Part shown: in pieces, positions 1 through 15,847 of the stretch | Layout: each line of letters starts with the position of its first letter | How positions within the stretch are numbered: the stretch's first letter is position 1 | NCBI GenBank assembly: GCA_002104935.1 | Contig: MCGT01000004.1 | Span: 186,001 to 250,000, forward strand | Source of the DNA: Hesseltinella vesiculosa | Taxonomy: Eukaryota; Mucoromycota; Mucoromycetes; Mucorales; Cunninghamellaceae | Direction: 5' to 3' | DNA: 64,000 bases | Translations under genes and position numbers: made by a program | The notes under the pieces: generated by a model | What the model was told of the DNA's origin: nothing | Database searches by the model: none | What the model saw: only the letters and a program-made list of their open reading frames with translations

Positions 1-3000
1 TTTCTTCTTTGACAAAACACTAGCCATGGTATTGTCATCGTCGGCGTCAAGGTCGGCAAAGGGCTGGTCCATCAGGGGCGCACCTTGATGGAGAAGCGCG
101 TCTTGCTGCTGTTGTTGTTTTTGATGGCGCATCTGGTACTTGATATCGCGGGGGCACTGTTTCTTGACGTCATACAGCTCACGAATGAACTTGGCGACCA
201 CTTCGGTGAACTTGCCTTGGGTGACTGGCGCCAGGTAGTCGCAAATGTTCCATTTCATCTTGATAAAACCAGGGGCGGTCTCGGAGCTGGTGACGGCTAG
301 TGGAGCAGCTGGGTCCATGGACGCAGGGACACGGCCGACAATGCCGCCATAGTTCATTTCATCCATCCAAACCGTGACGTCCCAGTAATTGATCAAATTC
401 AGTTCCAGGACTTCGAGCACTTGTTTGCGCTGGATCGAGCGGCACAGGTATTGCCAGTAGGGGATCGCTCCTTCCATGGTCTCCTTGGTGGTGCCGATGA
501 CAAGGCGATGGAAGCTGGCATAGATCACCTTGGCCCCCAGGCGTTTGACTTCGGCCACAAGCTGCATAAACACCTTTTTCATCAGGCTGTGCACCAGGCT
601 ATACATGCAGCCATCGTACATGTTGGACGAGGGGCTCAGCAACCAACGGAACAGTGAGTCCAGAAGGAGTTCGCTGATAGGATTCTCTTTGGTCAGGGCT
701 TGTTGGAACCATTGTTGGACCAGGTTGCGCAAGACTGAGAATGTTTTGTGGGAGATAGCAGCATCACCCAGTAAAGCGACCTGCTTGAGCGCCCCATTCA
801 CCGGTGTCATGTTCACGTCACCATCCAAATCCTTGGCTGGGTTCTTTTTGTCCTCTTCCTTGGTATCTGTACAAAAAAACGATGAGATCAATGAAAAAAA
901 AAAAAAAAAAAGAGGGGCTTACCGTCTGAGACAACCCCGAGGGCCGTATGAGTGGTGGCGTCGTCAAAGCCAACGGTGGCAACGGTACCTTCGAGTTCGT
1001 TGATCACAGGCGCCATGAGGATCGTGTTGAGACAGAGTCGGAGCACGTCGATTTCGACACTGATGGTTTCGTAGCTGCCGGGGTTGTTGATTTCGCTGTT
1101 GACCAGATCATTGATGTTGGCCATGTGCTCATCGTCCTCACGGCCGCCGAGATCCGGCCGGCCGGAGGCTGACCACCAAAGGACCATGTCATTTGTCAGC
1201 AGCTGGCGTGCAAAGGACAGATCGGCAATGAACACCTGCGGGTCGTTGGGGATGTTACACAGCGGCGCGTTGGCATATCGGGCTTGTTGAATGCGGCTCT
1301 CGAGGAAGTTGTTCAGCTGCATGTATCGGCTGACCATGCGCTTAAAGGCTGAGTGGGTCCAGTTCAAGGAGTCGAGACGGTTATCGTTGGACATGCAAGG
1401 CACCATCAAGTATGGGAAGCTCGGCAGGGCGGAAGACAGGTGCTGGGAGAAAAACTGCACAGGTCGAGGTGACACAATACACAGCATCACTGGCCCAGGT
1501 TTGGTGTTGTTGAGGTCTTGGAGTACGCGGCTGAGAGATCTGAGCAGCTTGGGTTCAGAGGTTTCATGTGTGGTCTTGAAAGTCATCGATGGCTTGTACT
1601 CAACGAGCTTGGAAGTGACGCCAGGCACAAGCTGTTCATATCTGTCGCTGTACACACGACTGAAGTTGGGAAGGTTGTCACGGGAGGCATTGACGAAGAA
1701 CAGATGACTTTCAGGTAAGCAGGCGCCCACCAAGGCATAAAAGTGGCGGGGGCCGGCCATCACATGGTGCAGGTATACATAATTGAACATGTTCTCCGGT
1801 GAGTCCAAGTACTTGGGTTGCAGATCAGCGCGAGGTTTGAGCCAGTCCAAGCGGAAAGTGTCTTCAAGTCGAACGCGGGGGTCGGCTGCCGAGCGATCCA
1901 CCTGACATACTGAGCCAAGCTGAAGGATGGCCCGTACAGACAATGGCACCTGCGTTTCGTACACGCCTAAGAAAAGATGCATGCAAGATGAAAAGAGGCA
2001 ACTTTTTTTTTTTTTTTTTTTTTACCTTCGGTGGAAGGATCGTTGAAGAGCGAGGCAAAGGTTTTGCATTCGTTTTGGTAGATGTTTTCTTCCATGGATA
2101 GTCGGAAAAGATGGTAACAGGGATGTGAGCGAGGGAGGGTGCGTACGCACTTGACGATTTCACAGGCATCTGGATCCGATTCAAGTAGGACAGGAGGGGT
2201 TTCGTTGAAGCTGTTGACGTAAAAGGTACGCGGCACCGTCAAGCGGATGCAGTGTAGTTGGTTTTGCATAGAGACCCACATGCGGAATTGACCAGGGCCG
2301 TCGGCATCGACGATTTGGATCACCTGCCAGGGCACGGTCAGCAGGGAGCCGGTTTGACGTTGGAAAAAGTGGTTGATTTCACCCACGCCGGCGCCTGCAC
2401 GCTGGGCAGGCAGGTTGGTCAGGTTGCCCATGGTTTCTCGAAGGAGGGCACGCTGGCGTCGTTGGCGTTTCCATTTCTTTTTTTGATACACCAGCCAGTC
2501 TAGGTAGTCGTCTTGCATATCGGGAGGAGGCTCGTTCAGGGCCTCATCGTCTTCGTCGTCGTCGTCCAAGTCAAGCTGTGAGCTCTTGCCGAGGCGTTTG
2601 CGTTTGGTGACACGGGCTGTCTTGGGCAACCCAGATGGGGCGCGACCGTTACCGCCGATGTTTAGGTCTTCGATGTCGCCGGTGTCCATGTGGTTCGGGT
2701 CTTGCTGGCGCGGTTCTTCGCCATCGACGTCCATTGCACTGGTGGAGGTAGGGCGAGGGGCTTTGCTGAACATGTCGGTGATGCGGTGCTGGCGAAACTT
2801 ATCGTCACGGGCGGCAATGCGCTTGAAGAGCCAGTCGGGGTGGGCAACGCGAGGGACAGGGTTGCGCACTTTCTGCATGGCAGCGGGGATGGTGATGAGC
2901 TTCTGGATGACGGAGCCAAAGCGTTCCAGATAGTAGGCCCAATCGAGGATATTGCGGATATCGAAGGCTGTCAGGCTGTCGTCCTTGAGCCACTTGCGAA

Positions 3001-6000
3001 GATAGTGCTTTTTGACACTGGGTTCGGCGGAGAAGATGGCGACGGGAATGGCTCGTTCGGAGACCGGCAGGTCATATGGGCGCGCAGAAATAACAAACTG
3101 ACAGGCGAGACCTTTGTCCTTGACCATCTGGTCGCCCAGGAACTCGGCCAGGCGCTTGGCGGTGCTGATGGAAGTGGATTTCTGGCTGCCATATTCTTCA
3201 AGGGTGCGGGACATGCTGCGGTTTTCAGAAATCAGTTCGAACAGCTCTTCGTCTTGCAGTTCCACGCCCTTGCTGTACAGGATATCGAGCCACTGGTTGG
3301 CTACCTTGGCCACGGCATCGTAGCATTCTTCAAGGGACAGGCCATCCAAGAAAACCTTGAACAGATCCGACTGGAAAATCTTGATCAGCTTGAGTTCGCC
3401 ACGGCGCTTGACTTCGAAGCCCTTGAGTTCAGCGAGCGAGCCATCGTCGTTGAAGACGGCATAGCGTTTCTTGAGCAGCTTGTCCTCTTGCGTCGAGGCT
3501 GGTAGGATCATGGCGCGGTAGGGCCCGTCGATTTCGAAAAAGATGGAGTTTTCGCTGTGGGTGGCGTAGACCATATTGCCGCGGTCGACCAGGTCTTGAT
3601 ATTGGTGGTTGGTAAAGCCGGCGTGGACAAGATGGTTCAGCATGGTACAGGGGTAGTCGATCTTGAAGGATTTGCCATTGGTCATGGTGAACTTGAAGGA
3701 TTCGGGGAAGCTCTTTGGCAAGATGCACCAGATGCCGTCGGTGTCGAGTTCCAGCGGACGACCGATGCGTTCGACGAGCTGGCGAGCCATTTGGATGATC
3801 CGGGAGCCAGTCAAACACACAATGCCGGCCATTTCGAGCGAGTGCCAGCGGGCACCTTTACGCATGACGTAGCCGTAAAAGGAGTTGAGAATACACTTGT
3901 GAGCAAGCTGAAGCGAGTCGTACAGGACAATCATGTTTTTGGCGTCGGTGGCTTTGGTGAGCGATCCTTCCTTGTTGGCGGCATCGAGGTTTTGTTTCCA
4001 GGTTTTATGTAAGCCTTTGTATTCATAGCGACGGTCACGGAAGGCACGCACGGTTTCGATATAAAACGGGTTTTCGCGTTGGCAAATGATGGATTCACGC
4101 TCCTCGACTTTGGTCTCTCGTAGCTTCTTGTATACTTTTTTCGAGTATTCGCTTAGACGTTTGGAGATCAGGGCTTGCTGCTCAGCTTCGGCCAGGGCTT
4201 GCCAGGGTCGGCGCGCACCATTGGGTATCTTGGGAGGGAAGGTTTCGATGCTGAGTTGATGGACAATCATGCGGTATTCATTGCGTTTGGCTGGCGAGTA
4301 TTCGCCACGCCACATCCAGGTCATGCGCCGATCACATTCTTTGCCGGGCAAGTTGAATTCGCAAGTGGCGCAGGTTGATTCGTCAATCATGGCGTCGGGC
4401 TGCAAACGGTTGGTGAGAATGATGTTTGGGTACATGGCAGCGACATCCAAGTGATAAATCAGAGGCGTTTCTTTGCGCGTGGGGTTGTCGCGAAGGTCCT
4501 CCAACTGGGCTTTGATGGCGTTGTATACTTCGTCGTAATTGGCAATGTCTTCCAGCTTTTTGTTTTCTTCCACTCGGATGGTGAATTTCAAGGCGTCGTC
4601 CAATTGATCGATCAGCTAAGCGTGTAGAGAAAACAATAAAAAAAAAAAAAAAGTAAGTCTCGATCTTGAGCTCTTTCTATTTTTGTTACAGCTAAAAACC
4701 TACCTGCTGTGCCCCTGTTGGGTCCAGTTTGAAGTCTGTGGAAATGTCGCTACGGAACACGCCAGCCTCGAGCGCTTCGACGTGGCCACCAACATAGGTT
4801 TGATTCTCAACCTTGTGTCCTTCATAAAACTGGTCATTGTCTTCCACGTGCTTGTTAGGGATGATCACATTGACTTTATAAGCTTCGACCTAGAAAGGGC
4901 AAAGGGAAAAACGGTAACGTGTTGGCATCGTGGCAGGTAGACGTTCATGTCGAGCCGCTTACCATAAGGAGCAGTTCGCAAAGGGTGCCGGTGCCTTTCC
5001 GCAGCACTTCATCAGGAATCAGAGGCAGGATATTGCAGAGCGAGAAGATGAAAGGATGCACATATTTCATGTAGAGGTAAAACGTGGCCACAGCGTCGGA
5101 GACAGAATACTGTGCCAGTGTTTGAGGTTGTTCTGAGGCAAACCTAATAGCAAGTGAACGATGAGTGGGGCTGGGTGGCATAGAATGGGCATGGAGAATG
5201 TCAAGGTGTACCGTGTCATATCTTCTGGATCGAGTTCCATTGGGTTGTAGCCAAGCTTGGCAGTGGTTACAGCTTTTAGGCCCTGGCTGCCTTGGGGTAA
5301 ATAGGAATCACGCTTGACCCAACGGAAGGCGTCCATGTGTGTTGCATGTTTGCATTTGTATTCATCTTCGTCATCCTTGTACACGCCAATTTCCTATAGA
5401 TGTAGCAGACGATGAAGAGGTCAGCGGGTCAGGCCAAGCAGGCAATCAAAGGGCGGCGGTCGGCGGCTTACCCTGTACATGTCAATGCCATGGAATTTGG
5501 CGCGCGCTTCCACGAATGGCCAATCAAAAAAGTCACCGTTATAAGTTACAAAGATGGTGGGGCGAGCTTCTTGAATGTGCTCAAAGAATCGATGCAAAAG
5601 TGATCGCTATGAACAGAAAAGAGGGAAGGGCAGGGATGAGTGGTTCGTTTCGGTCAGGGGTAGCTGTACCTCGTCTGGCTCGTTGAAGATTGTGAAAGGG
5701 CCTTCGAATTCGGGCTTTGGTGTGTATTCAAAGTCATCAATATCCTGGCTGACGATTTCGCGATTGGTGATCAAGTAACCCTATGCAAACCAGACCAGAG
5801 TAAGACTTCGCGACCCCCCCCCCTTGTCTTCGTTGCTTACCCGCCCTTCGATCATGTAGGAAATCATCATGATGGAATCGATGGTGGCGTCAGGAAACTT
5901 GAGCGGCAGTTTGGTGGTTTCGATATCAAAGGCAAGAATGACGGGATCAGGACGGTGGACCATGTCGGTTCTTCTTGTAAAGGTAGTCGTGCCGCTGTCC

Positions 6001-7116
6001 AATGCTTTGACGTTGTACCAGAGCCCAACGCGAATATCTAATAGCAAGTCGAAGTCGACATATCGTAGGTGAGGGCCGAGAGAGAACAAAATCCTGTGTA
6101 TCCACTTACCCAGATCAATGGCCACCCGCACATAATAGGGGACGTCATATTCGCGGATGTCAATGATGTTTTCGAGGGTTTCCTGGGGGTTTTTGCGAGA
6201 TGACATGGCGGCAGATTGGTGATCCTGATCGTAGGCGATGTGATTGGTTTCACTACAAGGACAAGAGGTCAGATCAGGTGGCTATGTGGGGGGGGGGGGA
6301 AGCTTACTTGACCACCTCTGTATAGGTATCGATTGCATCAAGCTTTTGCTGGTTTTTCTTGGCTACCGGAAGTAGGACTTTGCGCACAGACAGTAGATCC
6401 GAAACATTGCGAAAGGTGAGCTTGATCAAGAGACGGGTGTTGCCCAGCAGATGGTTGGGCTATGAAAGAGAGAGGATGCCGTCGTGAGCTTTTCCATGTG
6501 AATCGATGTTTGACTTACTTGGTCTAAATCTTCTCGTTCTTCGCGAGACATCTTTTCAATCACATTTTCAAATCGTCTGCGTAGGTAGTCTTCCACCTCA
6601 GCTTCGGTGCCTCGCTAACAGAAAAGAGGGTGAGATGGCCGTTCTGTTGGTAGGCGAGTGTACCTTGCAGCCAATGTAAAAGTAGGGGCTGTATTTGATC
6701 GTGGCCTTGAAGGTTTCTCCATTTTCAGCAAGGAAGTAATAGTTGACAGCAGCATAACCACCGGTCCATTCGTCATCCATAATCAACGTCTAAGGAAGCC
6801 AAGGGCAAAAAAAAAAAAAGAAAGGGTGAGTGGTGCATCGTTGTACTTCGTTTCTTCTTACTGCATGCATATTCATTAACCAGCCCAACCGTTCAGGACC
6901 TTCTTCATAGCGATCAAAGCCAAATCGAGTGTCGATTTCATCCAGGATCCGGATATCTTCAAAGCGTTGATCAAGATTGGTTGGCGCATCACTTGTCCTC
7001 GTCGGTAGACCGTATTTGTTGGCATGGGTTGATCCTGGGCGAGCTGCACCGCCACCTCTATTGCCAAATTTGTTAAAGCGAGAAGAGGACACCCCAAACT
7101 CTGCTCGTTGTGACAT
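1..7116 (-). CDS. POL2: DNA polymerase epsilon catalytic subunit, 3' end cut by window edge
   Basis: Catalytic subunit of the leading-strand replicative polymerase epsilon (B family), acting in the nucleus. The start is the ATG at 7116-7114, opening with [18 protein letters not shown]. Fourteen exons can be placed: 6862-7116, 6664-6789, 6519-6614, 6308-6459, 6110-6252, 5841-6037, 5670-5780, 5472-5606, 5212-5394, 4963-5143, 4704-4889, 2026-4615, 923-1966 and 1-866. Together they give about 2,090 residues of a family that is usually about 2,200. Visible motifs are Exo I FDIETTK, pol motif [18 protein letters not shown], motif [11 protein letters not shown] and motif C DTDGIW, all characteristic of epsilon. 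The inactive C-terminal polymerase-like half follows. The last exon is open to base 1, so the C-terminal zinc fingers lie outside the window. Acidic and KRKR-rich linkers occur near 2540-2760. All introns seen are GT-AG. Confidence 0.97.
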
Positions 7117-10144
<3,028 letters not shown>

Positions 10145-12393
10145 CGTTTATACTTTGTCACCCCGCATCTTTTTTTTCCTGCACTTGACCATTGCTTTGA
10201 TGTTACTCTTCCATCCAAACCGTTAAATAAAGGCTCTAATGTCATCAATTGCTTAGGCATTCTTTTTTCATTTAAAAGCTGAGAACCAAGGGTATTCCCA
10301 GGTATGAAGAACATAGGAAAATTGTGAAAACTTACCGAGGAACTGGCTGCTGAAGTTTCATGGCATTGTGCTTCCACCAATACTCCTGTGGGCAGATGTA
10401 ACGTAGTGTTGCGGTCGACATCACCTCACTTTTGGGCACTTCTTAAGCGCAGATGTAAAGTAGTGTTCAGCAGAGGCATTTGTCTTTGTATGAGCGAGAT
10501 AATCCTATCTTGCGAAGAGGAGAAAATATTAGATGGAAAAAAAAAAGTTCAAATTCTTGATATAGGAAGCGCAGGAAAATAGTTGTCGATTGAAGCGGTG
10601 TTGGCGATGTACACTCTTTTCAACAACACAGTGGTTGATGACGCAGGCGAAAACGAGGGTACTAAAAAACTGCCAGGATCTCTCAAGCCAAAACTCATTG
10701 TACAACCAATCTCCTTATCAAGACAGTGAAGATGAAGACGACGAAACCGAAATACAACTGTTCTTGGTACTCATTTTTTTTTTCATTTCATTTTCTTTTA
10801 AAAAAAAAAGCCGCAAAGGCAACAAAAGCCTCAAAGGCAACAAAAGCCGTAAAGGCAACAAAAGCCGTAAAGGCAACAAAAGCCGTAAAGGCAACAAAAG
10901 CCGTAAAGGCATAAAGAAAAGAGAAAGAAAAACGAAAACATTTAATTTATGCCCGACAAACAAAGGCTACACGAATCCTCCAATGAAATGCATTTTCTGT
11001 TTTTGGAATTTTCATCCAACGTCACCTCTCTCCAATGCGCGTTTCGCATCTCGATGCATGCCCCTCCAAATTCTCTGTGTGGAAGTTAGCCTGGTCCCAT
11101 GCTTTCTCATCTCGACCTCTGTCCTCTCCTACCGACCTGATCAACTGCTTGGAACAACAGCAATGGCCCCACCCTTCTTCCTACTTAGAACTTGTCCCAC
11201 CATCCCTCCTCTTCAGCTCTTTCATCTTGGGAATTTGGCGAGCTCACTGGGACCTCATCTACCATCAAGTCCCATTTGCGACGTCCCTGGTGGTCACCCG
11301 GATTTCCAAAATCATTGACGCCCTACACGCTGAAACTACACCTCATTTAGAGTGATAGATTCACCCCACCTGCATTGATATCTTGACTCATGCCTGCTGC
11401 CCCTTTTGGTCTATCCAATAGCTCCGCCACGATAGGTAGCAAATAAAAAAATTCCCTACGCTTTCTACTGCCTTTTTTTTTTTAGAACAGATTCGGTATG
11501 TTGCTTTGTTTGACTTCTTTCACTCTGTCCCAACTTACTCATTATCATTTTATCATGAATAAAGGTGCCATATTTTACGTTTAACAGTCAAAGAGTCATA
11601 GAAAAGGATTTTTGACAATTTTGCCATGGGTTCCCTTTGCTTTCTGAAAATAAAGAAAACGACTTTGAGCGCTTTCAACAACAAGGAGCGACATGAAAAT
11701 TTGTATACAACCTTCCTTTCATGAAAGGCATGGGCACTGAAAAATTTGGAAGAATCTGAAGTGTTCATTCAGCCAGATCAGCACGCGGTTCCCTTGGCTT
11801 TATTGAAAAAGACAAGGCTTCTCTAATATTTTGAGCTAATAAATCAAACTTGGCTTTCAACATTGTCATCGAGAGGGAGAGGTACAGTTATTTTTTTTTA
11901 AGGAAATGTGATGCTTAAAAAATCAGGTCGATTAGTGTAGTCTGTCTACAGGAAGAATTGGAATCCCCGTTTCCCAGGTAAAAAACAAAACGCCAGCCAA
12001 AGTTTTGCGCTGTATGAACCGACATAATGCCAACGATCACGGTGTAAATACAAAAGGGTGTGCTGAAACTGTAGTATAGAGCAAGAGGTAGACATAAACC
12101 CTACACTGGGCTCATGGCTTTCAGAGCGGAAAAACTCAAATACATCTTTCCTTAACAGGCTCTAACTGTTGCCTTGGAAGCTGCACTGGGTTCAACCTCT
12201 TCGAGACAATTCCATAGAACAGGTGTAACAAAGCTGGCTGTGTTGCTTAGGAGATCTGGCCAGCACGGCAACCCAGCGCTAAAGCGGGAGATCCAAGCCG
12301 GTGACACAAAAACTCAAGAAGAGGAACCTTTCTTTTTTTTTTTTTTTCTTGTTTACCACTTTTATTTGCTATAGATTTTTCCCTGGCGCGAAC
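10145..12393. other. Gene-poor intergenic region with minisatellite and diverged repeat
   Basis: About 2.2 kb without a gene I can support. It contains the 18-bp tandem repeat listed separately. An open frame at 11035-11355 (+) has protein-like composition (GIWRAHWDLIYHQVPF) but is not recognised. A stretch around 11690-12010 loosely resembles the repeats at 41.6 and 50.1 kb, with shared fragments such as catgaaaatttgt and aaaaaatcaggtcgatta. No tRNA or rRNA was seen. Confidence 0.45.
10808..10914. repeat. Minisatellite, 18-bp unit, about six copies
   Basis: Tandem copies of aaaagccgtaaaggcaac with one or two base changes in the first two copies. It follows a poly-A run. Because 18 is a multiple of three, it is open in several frames (KGNKSR-like repeats), but no gene context supports translation. 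Confidence 0.85.
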
Positions 12394-15300
12394 ATGAAAA
12401 GAAAACCCTCCATTGAGCCGTCGCCTGAGAAGAAACGCAAGACAGTGGAGACAATGGCTGCACGATATCCATTGCAATCATTGTTTGCCGGCCTTGCCCA
12501 TCGTCAGCCATCGACATGCGTGTCAACATCCAGCCAAGGCCTCGTTGTTTGTTCGCCTCCACGTCCCAATGCTCTCTCACTTTACAGCGTGTCCAGCGAT
12601 CTGTACACACTGAACCCATCCTTGGGTGCTCCAGCCACTGCCAAAAAGGTCCCCTTGCGATTGGCCGAAGCCCATCACCAACACACCCTCAGCCATATTC
12701 AATGGCATCAAAACGGCACAACACTCGCTACCGCTGATGAGACTGGCAAAATCGCCCTTTGGCATCTCGAGGTACGCATTCGTCATCTACCAGCTACATA
12801 CCCTCTGTCCTCAATAATTGTATTCATCCGCCATCCTTTTTCTTTATTTGCTAGAACTCTGTGGAGAACTGGAGCTTAACGTATGAAGTGGATCTGAAGC
12901 AGCCGTTGGCAAGTTTCTTTTGGCTGAATGCCGAGCGACAGGTATTGCCAACTGCCAGCCGATCACTGCGATTAGAACTGACCCATCGTTTATTCCATCT
13001 TGCTCTCCTGCCTCGCTTTTTTTTTTTTTTTTTTCTTTTAGTATACGTCAAGAGAAACGGACGACCAAGGGTGCGTGTTTACCAGAGAAACGGTGGTCGG
13101 CCCACGGAATCCATTTGGTTATCTTGCATTTGTTGCCGTCACGGCACATGGCGAAGTATCCGTCCATTTCCAACGCAATGGCTCCATCTTTTCATCGTTT
13201 ACCACCACTCTGCCGTTAACCGGACACCGTGATACCTGTCGCTCAGACACCGGCTGCTATGGTATGGCACTGGCTGGATTGGAGGACTGGGAACGCCTGT
13301 CCCACGCTTCTATGGCCTTTGACAATGGTATGATAAAAAAAAAAGAAGATGGCGAGATCGCTTTTATTTAGTTCATCCATAGAGGGTGACCTGTACCTGG
13401 CCACGTTTTATGCCGAACTGCCCAAGACAGTGTACCTGTACAAGATCAACCTTCGCTTCCCACACAAAACGAACGACGGTGCAATTCACTGCCAACACGT
13501 CACGGAGCTTTCCTTCGTCCAGCCACCTACCCCTCTCGAGCCTGTCGCTCAACCTGAAACACCTGTCACTCATATTTTGCTGTCAAACGACCCACAAGGA
13601 CTCTTATTGCATGTCGCTTTTGGCAATCAAGGTAAAAAACACAATTGGACAGAGGTTGGGATGGCTGTGCTCAGGTTTTTTTTTTTTATTATCAGAAACA
13701 AGTTACTTTGGAAAATGGCGATTGCAGCCCACCACACAACAGATACCCAGTCATTATTTCGATGGCTACAGCGCGTCCGCCATCACCAATGAATGCATTG
13801 TACGTAGAGACAGGTGGTAGGCATGCGCAGCCGCTAAACTTCTTGCTCTATCATTCTTGACCCTTAGGATTTCCATCACATCTATGGTTTTGCGCTGGAC
13901 AAGCGCTTGATCACGTCTGCTCATTGCACGTCCTCAGGCCTTGTTGCACTAGGGTTGTCTGACGGGAGCATCCACATGGAATTTCAGCAAGGCCAACAAA
14001 GATTGCAACGTTACCACGCCGAAAAGGATAGCAGTTCCATCTACCGATCTTTTTGGCAAGTCACCGATGGCTACCTGGATGCTGATGGATTTGCTGGCAA
14101 GTGGAGATTGACCAAACGAGCCGCTGTTGCTGACCCTTATTTTTACGCCCTGCTTAGATCCTGTGGTGGGTATTGCCTTTTCACCAAGTGAAACACATTT
14201 GGTTTACATGCTGGCATCTGGACGAATTGGCACGTCAAGATTGACCCAGGATCTCGAGGAAAATGGAACTGAAGACGACATCCATGTTACTCGATTGGAA
14301 CAAGCTCTCAAGTTGAGCCTGCTCAACCGCCGGGATAACTTGGATTTGATCTCAGAAGTCATTCGACTCGGACGACAAGCCAACAGCCAAGGTGACCACC
14401 TTCCCCAATGTAAAAGACAACCTCAACTCATCCCCTTTTGCTTCTCCGTTCGCAGATCTTCCTGACCGAATCACCAACAATGTCTTATCCGCCCTAGAAT
14501 CCTTCAACAGCCAAACCAATATAAACCACCTGGTCAGCAACCAAGCTGACACGCCAGAGTTCAGCCTTTCTGACGAAATGAGTCTTGCCAAGATTGGTCA
14601 TGCCTACGGCTTCGCCATTGGCGTCTATCGGCGCCTACCTTCCAAGAAATTTGCCTTCACCAATCTGACAAAGGCCCTGCAATTGCCCATTATCCTCGAA
14701 TGCTTCATCGGCAGCTGCACGTCCAAACACACCGACATCGCGACCGCATTAGGCAAAGGCTTTTTAAAATCACATGCCATCAAGAGCTCACCAATCTCTC
14801 TTTTCTGCCTTAGACGTGACCACAGGCGATGAAGCCATGTCAGCCCTGACATTCAATCCTGGTAATTCAGAGGCAGAGCGCTATAAAGCAAGAGACTGAC
14901 GCTTTCGCTTGATGAACAGAGTCACTTTGGTCGCTAGTGTATCTGTCCATGTGGGTTCTAGACTATACTCGATGGGTTTTGAAAGAATGGAACGTGTTGT
15001 TCAACAGCCGTCATCCAGAAGGCTCTGGTAAACAGAAAAATGAGCGTGGCCTTGATGTTGATTTTTTTCTTGCTTTCTTTGACTTGTAGACATCTCGACG
15101 CGCGCTTCTCACGCGGTGCTTTTGGTGCACCGGGCGTCGCGATTAGCCTTGATGAAGATTTTGGTGATGATCCAGCAATTCAGCCAGTTCACCCTCCAAG
15201 GCCAGTACGACATGACCCAATTGACCGAGACCAAGCCAATGCTGGAACGCGAGGTCAAGATCATGACGGCCAGTATCCCAGTGGCAATAGACGACGTTCT

Positions 15301-15741
15301 AGTGTTCTTAAAGGCATTGCACGGTACTGCGGGTCAGCTGGACCAGTCTGGCCACAACAATTCCCTGGCCATCCTCATCAAGGCTCAGCTGCCGGCCGTC
15401 GGACCTGTTCTCGATGGCTTAAAGAAAGTGACGAGTGATTACCGTAGCAAGTGCGCCGTGCCCTCGATCTATTTAGAAAAACACCAAGACCACCCTGTCG
15501 ATGTCATCCGAAAACGTCGTATTGCCCTGACCGAAAAACGTGTACGCACTTGCATGAGGTAAGAGGATCCCCGCCCGAAAAAAAAAAGAAAGGGCTTTTC
15601 ACTCACTCTTTTTTTCACGTTTGGGTCAGATGTTATCAATTATACCTTCCGGAGAACCCTGACGTGGTTGACCCGAGTGCTTATTCTACGTGGTTCCACA
15701 GTATGACCCGTCGCTGTGTTTGTGGCGGCATCTTCTGTTAA
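12394..15741 (+). CDS. MED16: Mediator complex subunit 16-like protein
   Basis: Tail-module subunit of Mediator, the nuclear coactivator of RNA polymerase II. Twelve exons can be placed: 12394-12771, 12855-12941, 13042-13327, 13383-13631, 13696-13799, 13868-14096, 14158-14391, 14456-14752, 14814-14861, 14920-15027, 15090-15558 and 15630-15741, about 866 aa. The N-terminus has a basic, NLS-like KRKPSIEPSPEKKRK. WD40-like blades follow (HTLSHIQWHQNGTTLATADE, then KIALWHLE), then NPFGYLAFVAVTAHGEVSVH. The rest is helical, and a short Cys motif ends the protein (RTCMRC, then RCVCGGIFC), as in Med16 C-termini. Intron 14097-14157 uses a GC donor (gcaagt). Intron 14753-14813 probably does too (gcaaag), since no GT is available there. 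Identity rests on domain order and the C-terminal Cys motif, not a search. Confidence 0.72.
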
Positions 15742-15847
15742 TAAACTCGGCAAACCTCACTTCTGACCTCACGAGGCGGGAGTCTTTTTTTTTGTTTTTT
15801 TTTTTTTTTCTTTTGTATTTGTACATCTCTTCTATTTTTGTTCCATC

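Noticed and set aside
2690..3505. Plus-strand open frame of 271 codons inside POL2
   Set aside because: It is the antisense shadow of conserved polymerase epsilon exons.
10590..11318. A 242-codon open frame with KGNKSR repeats
   Set aside because: It is built from the minisatellite and a poly-A run, with no recognisable domain or splice support.
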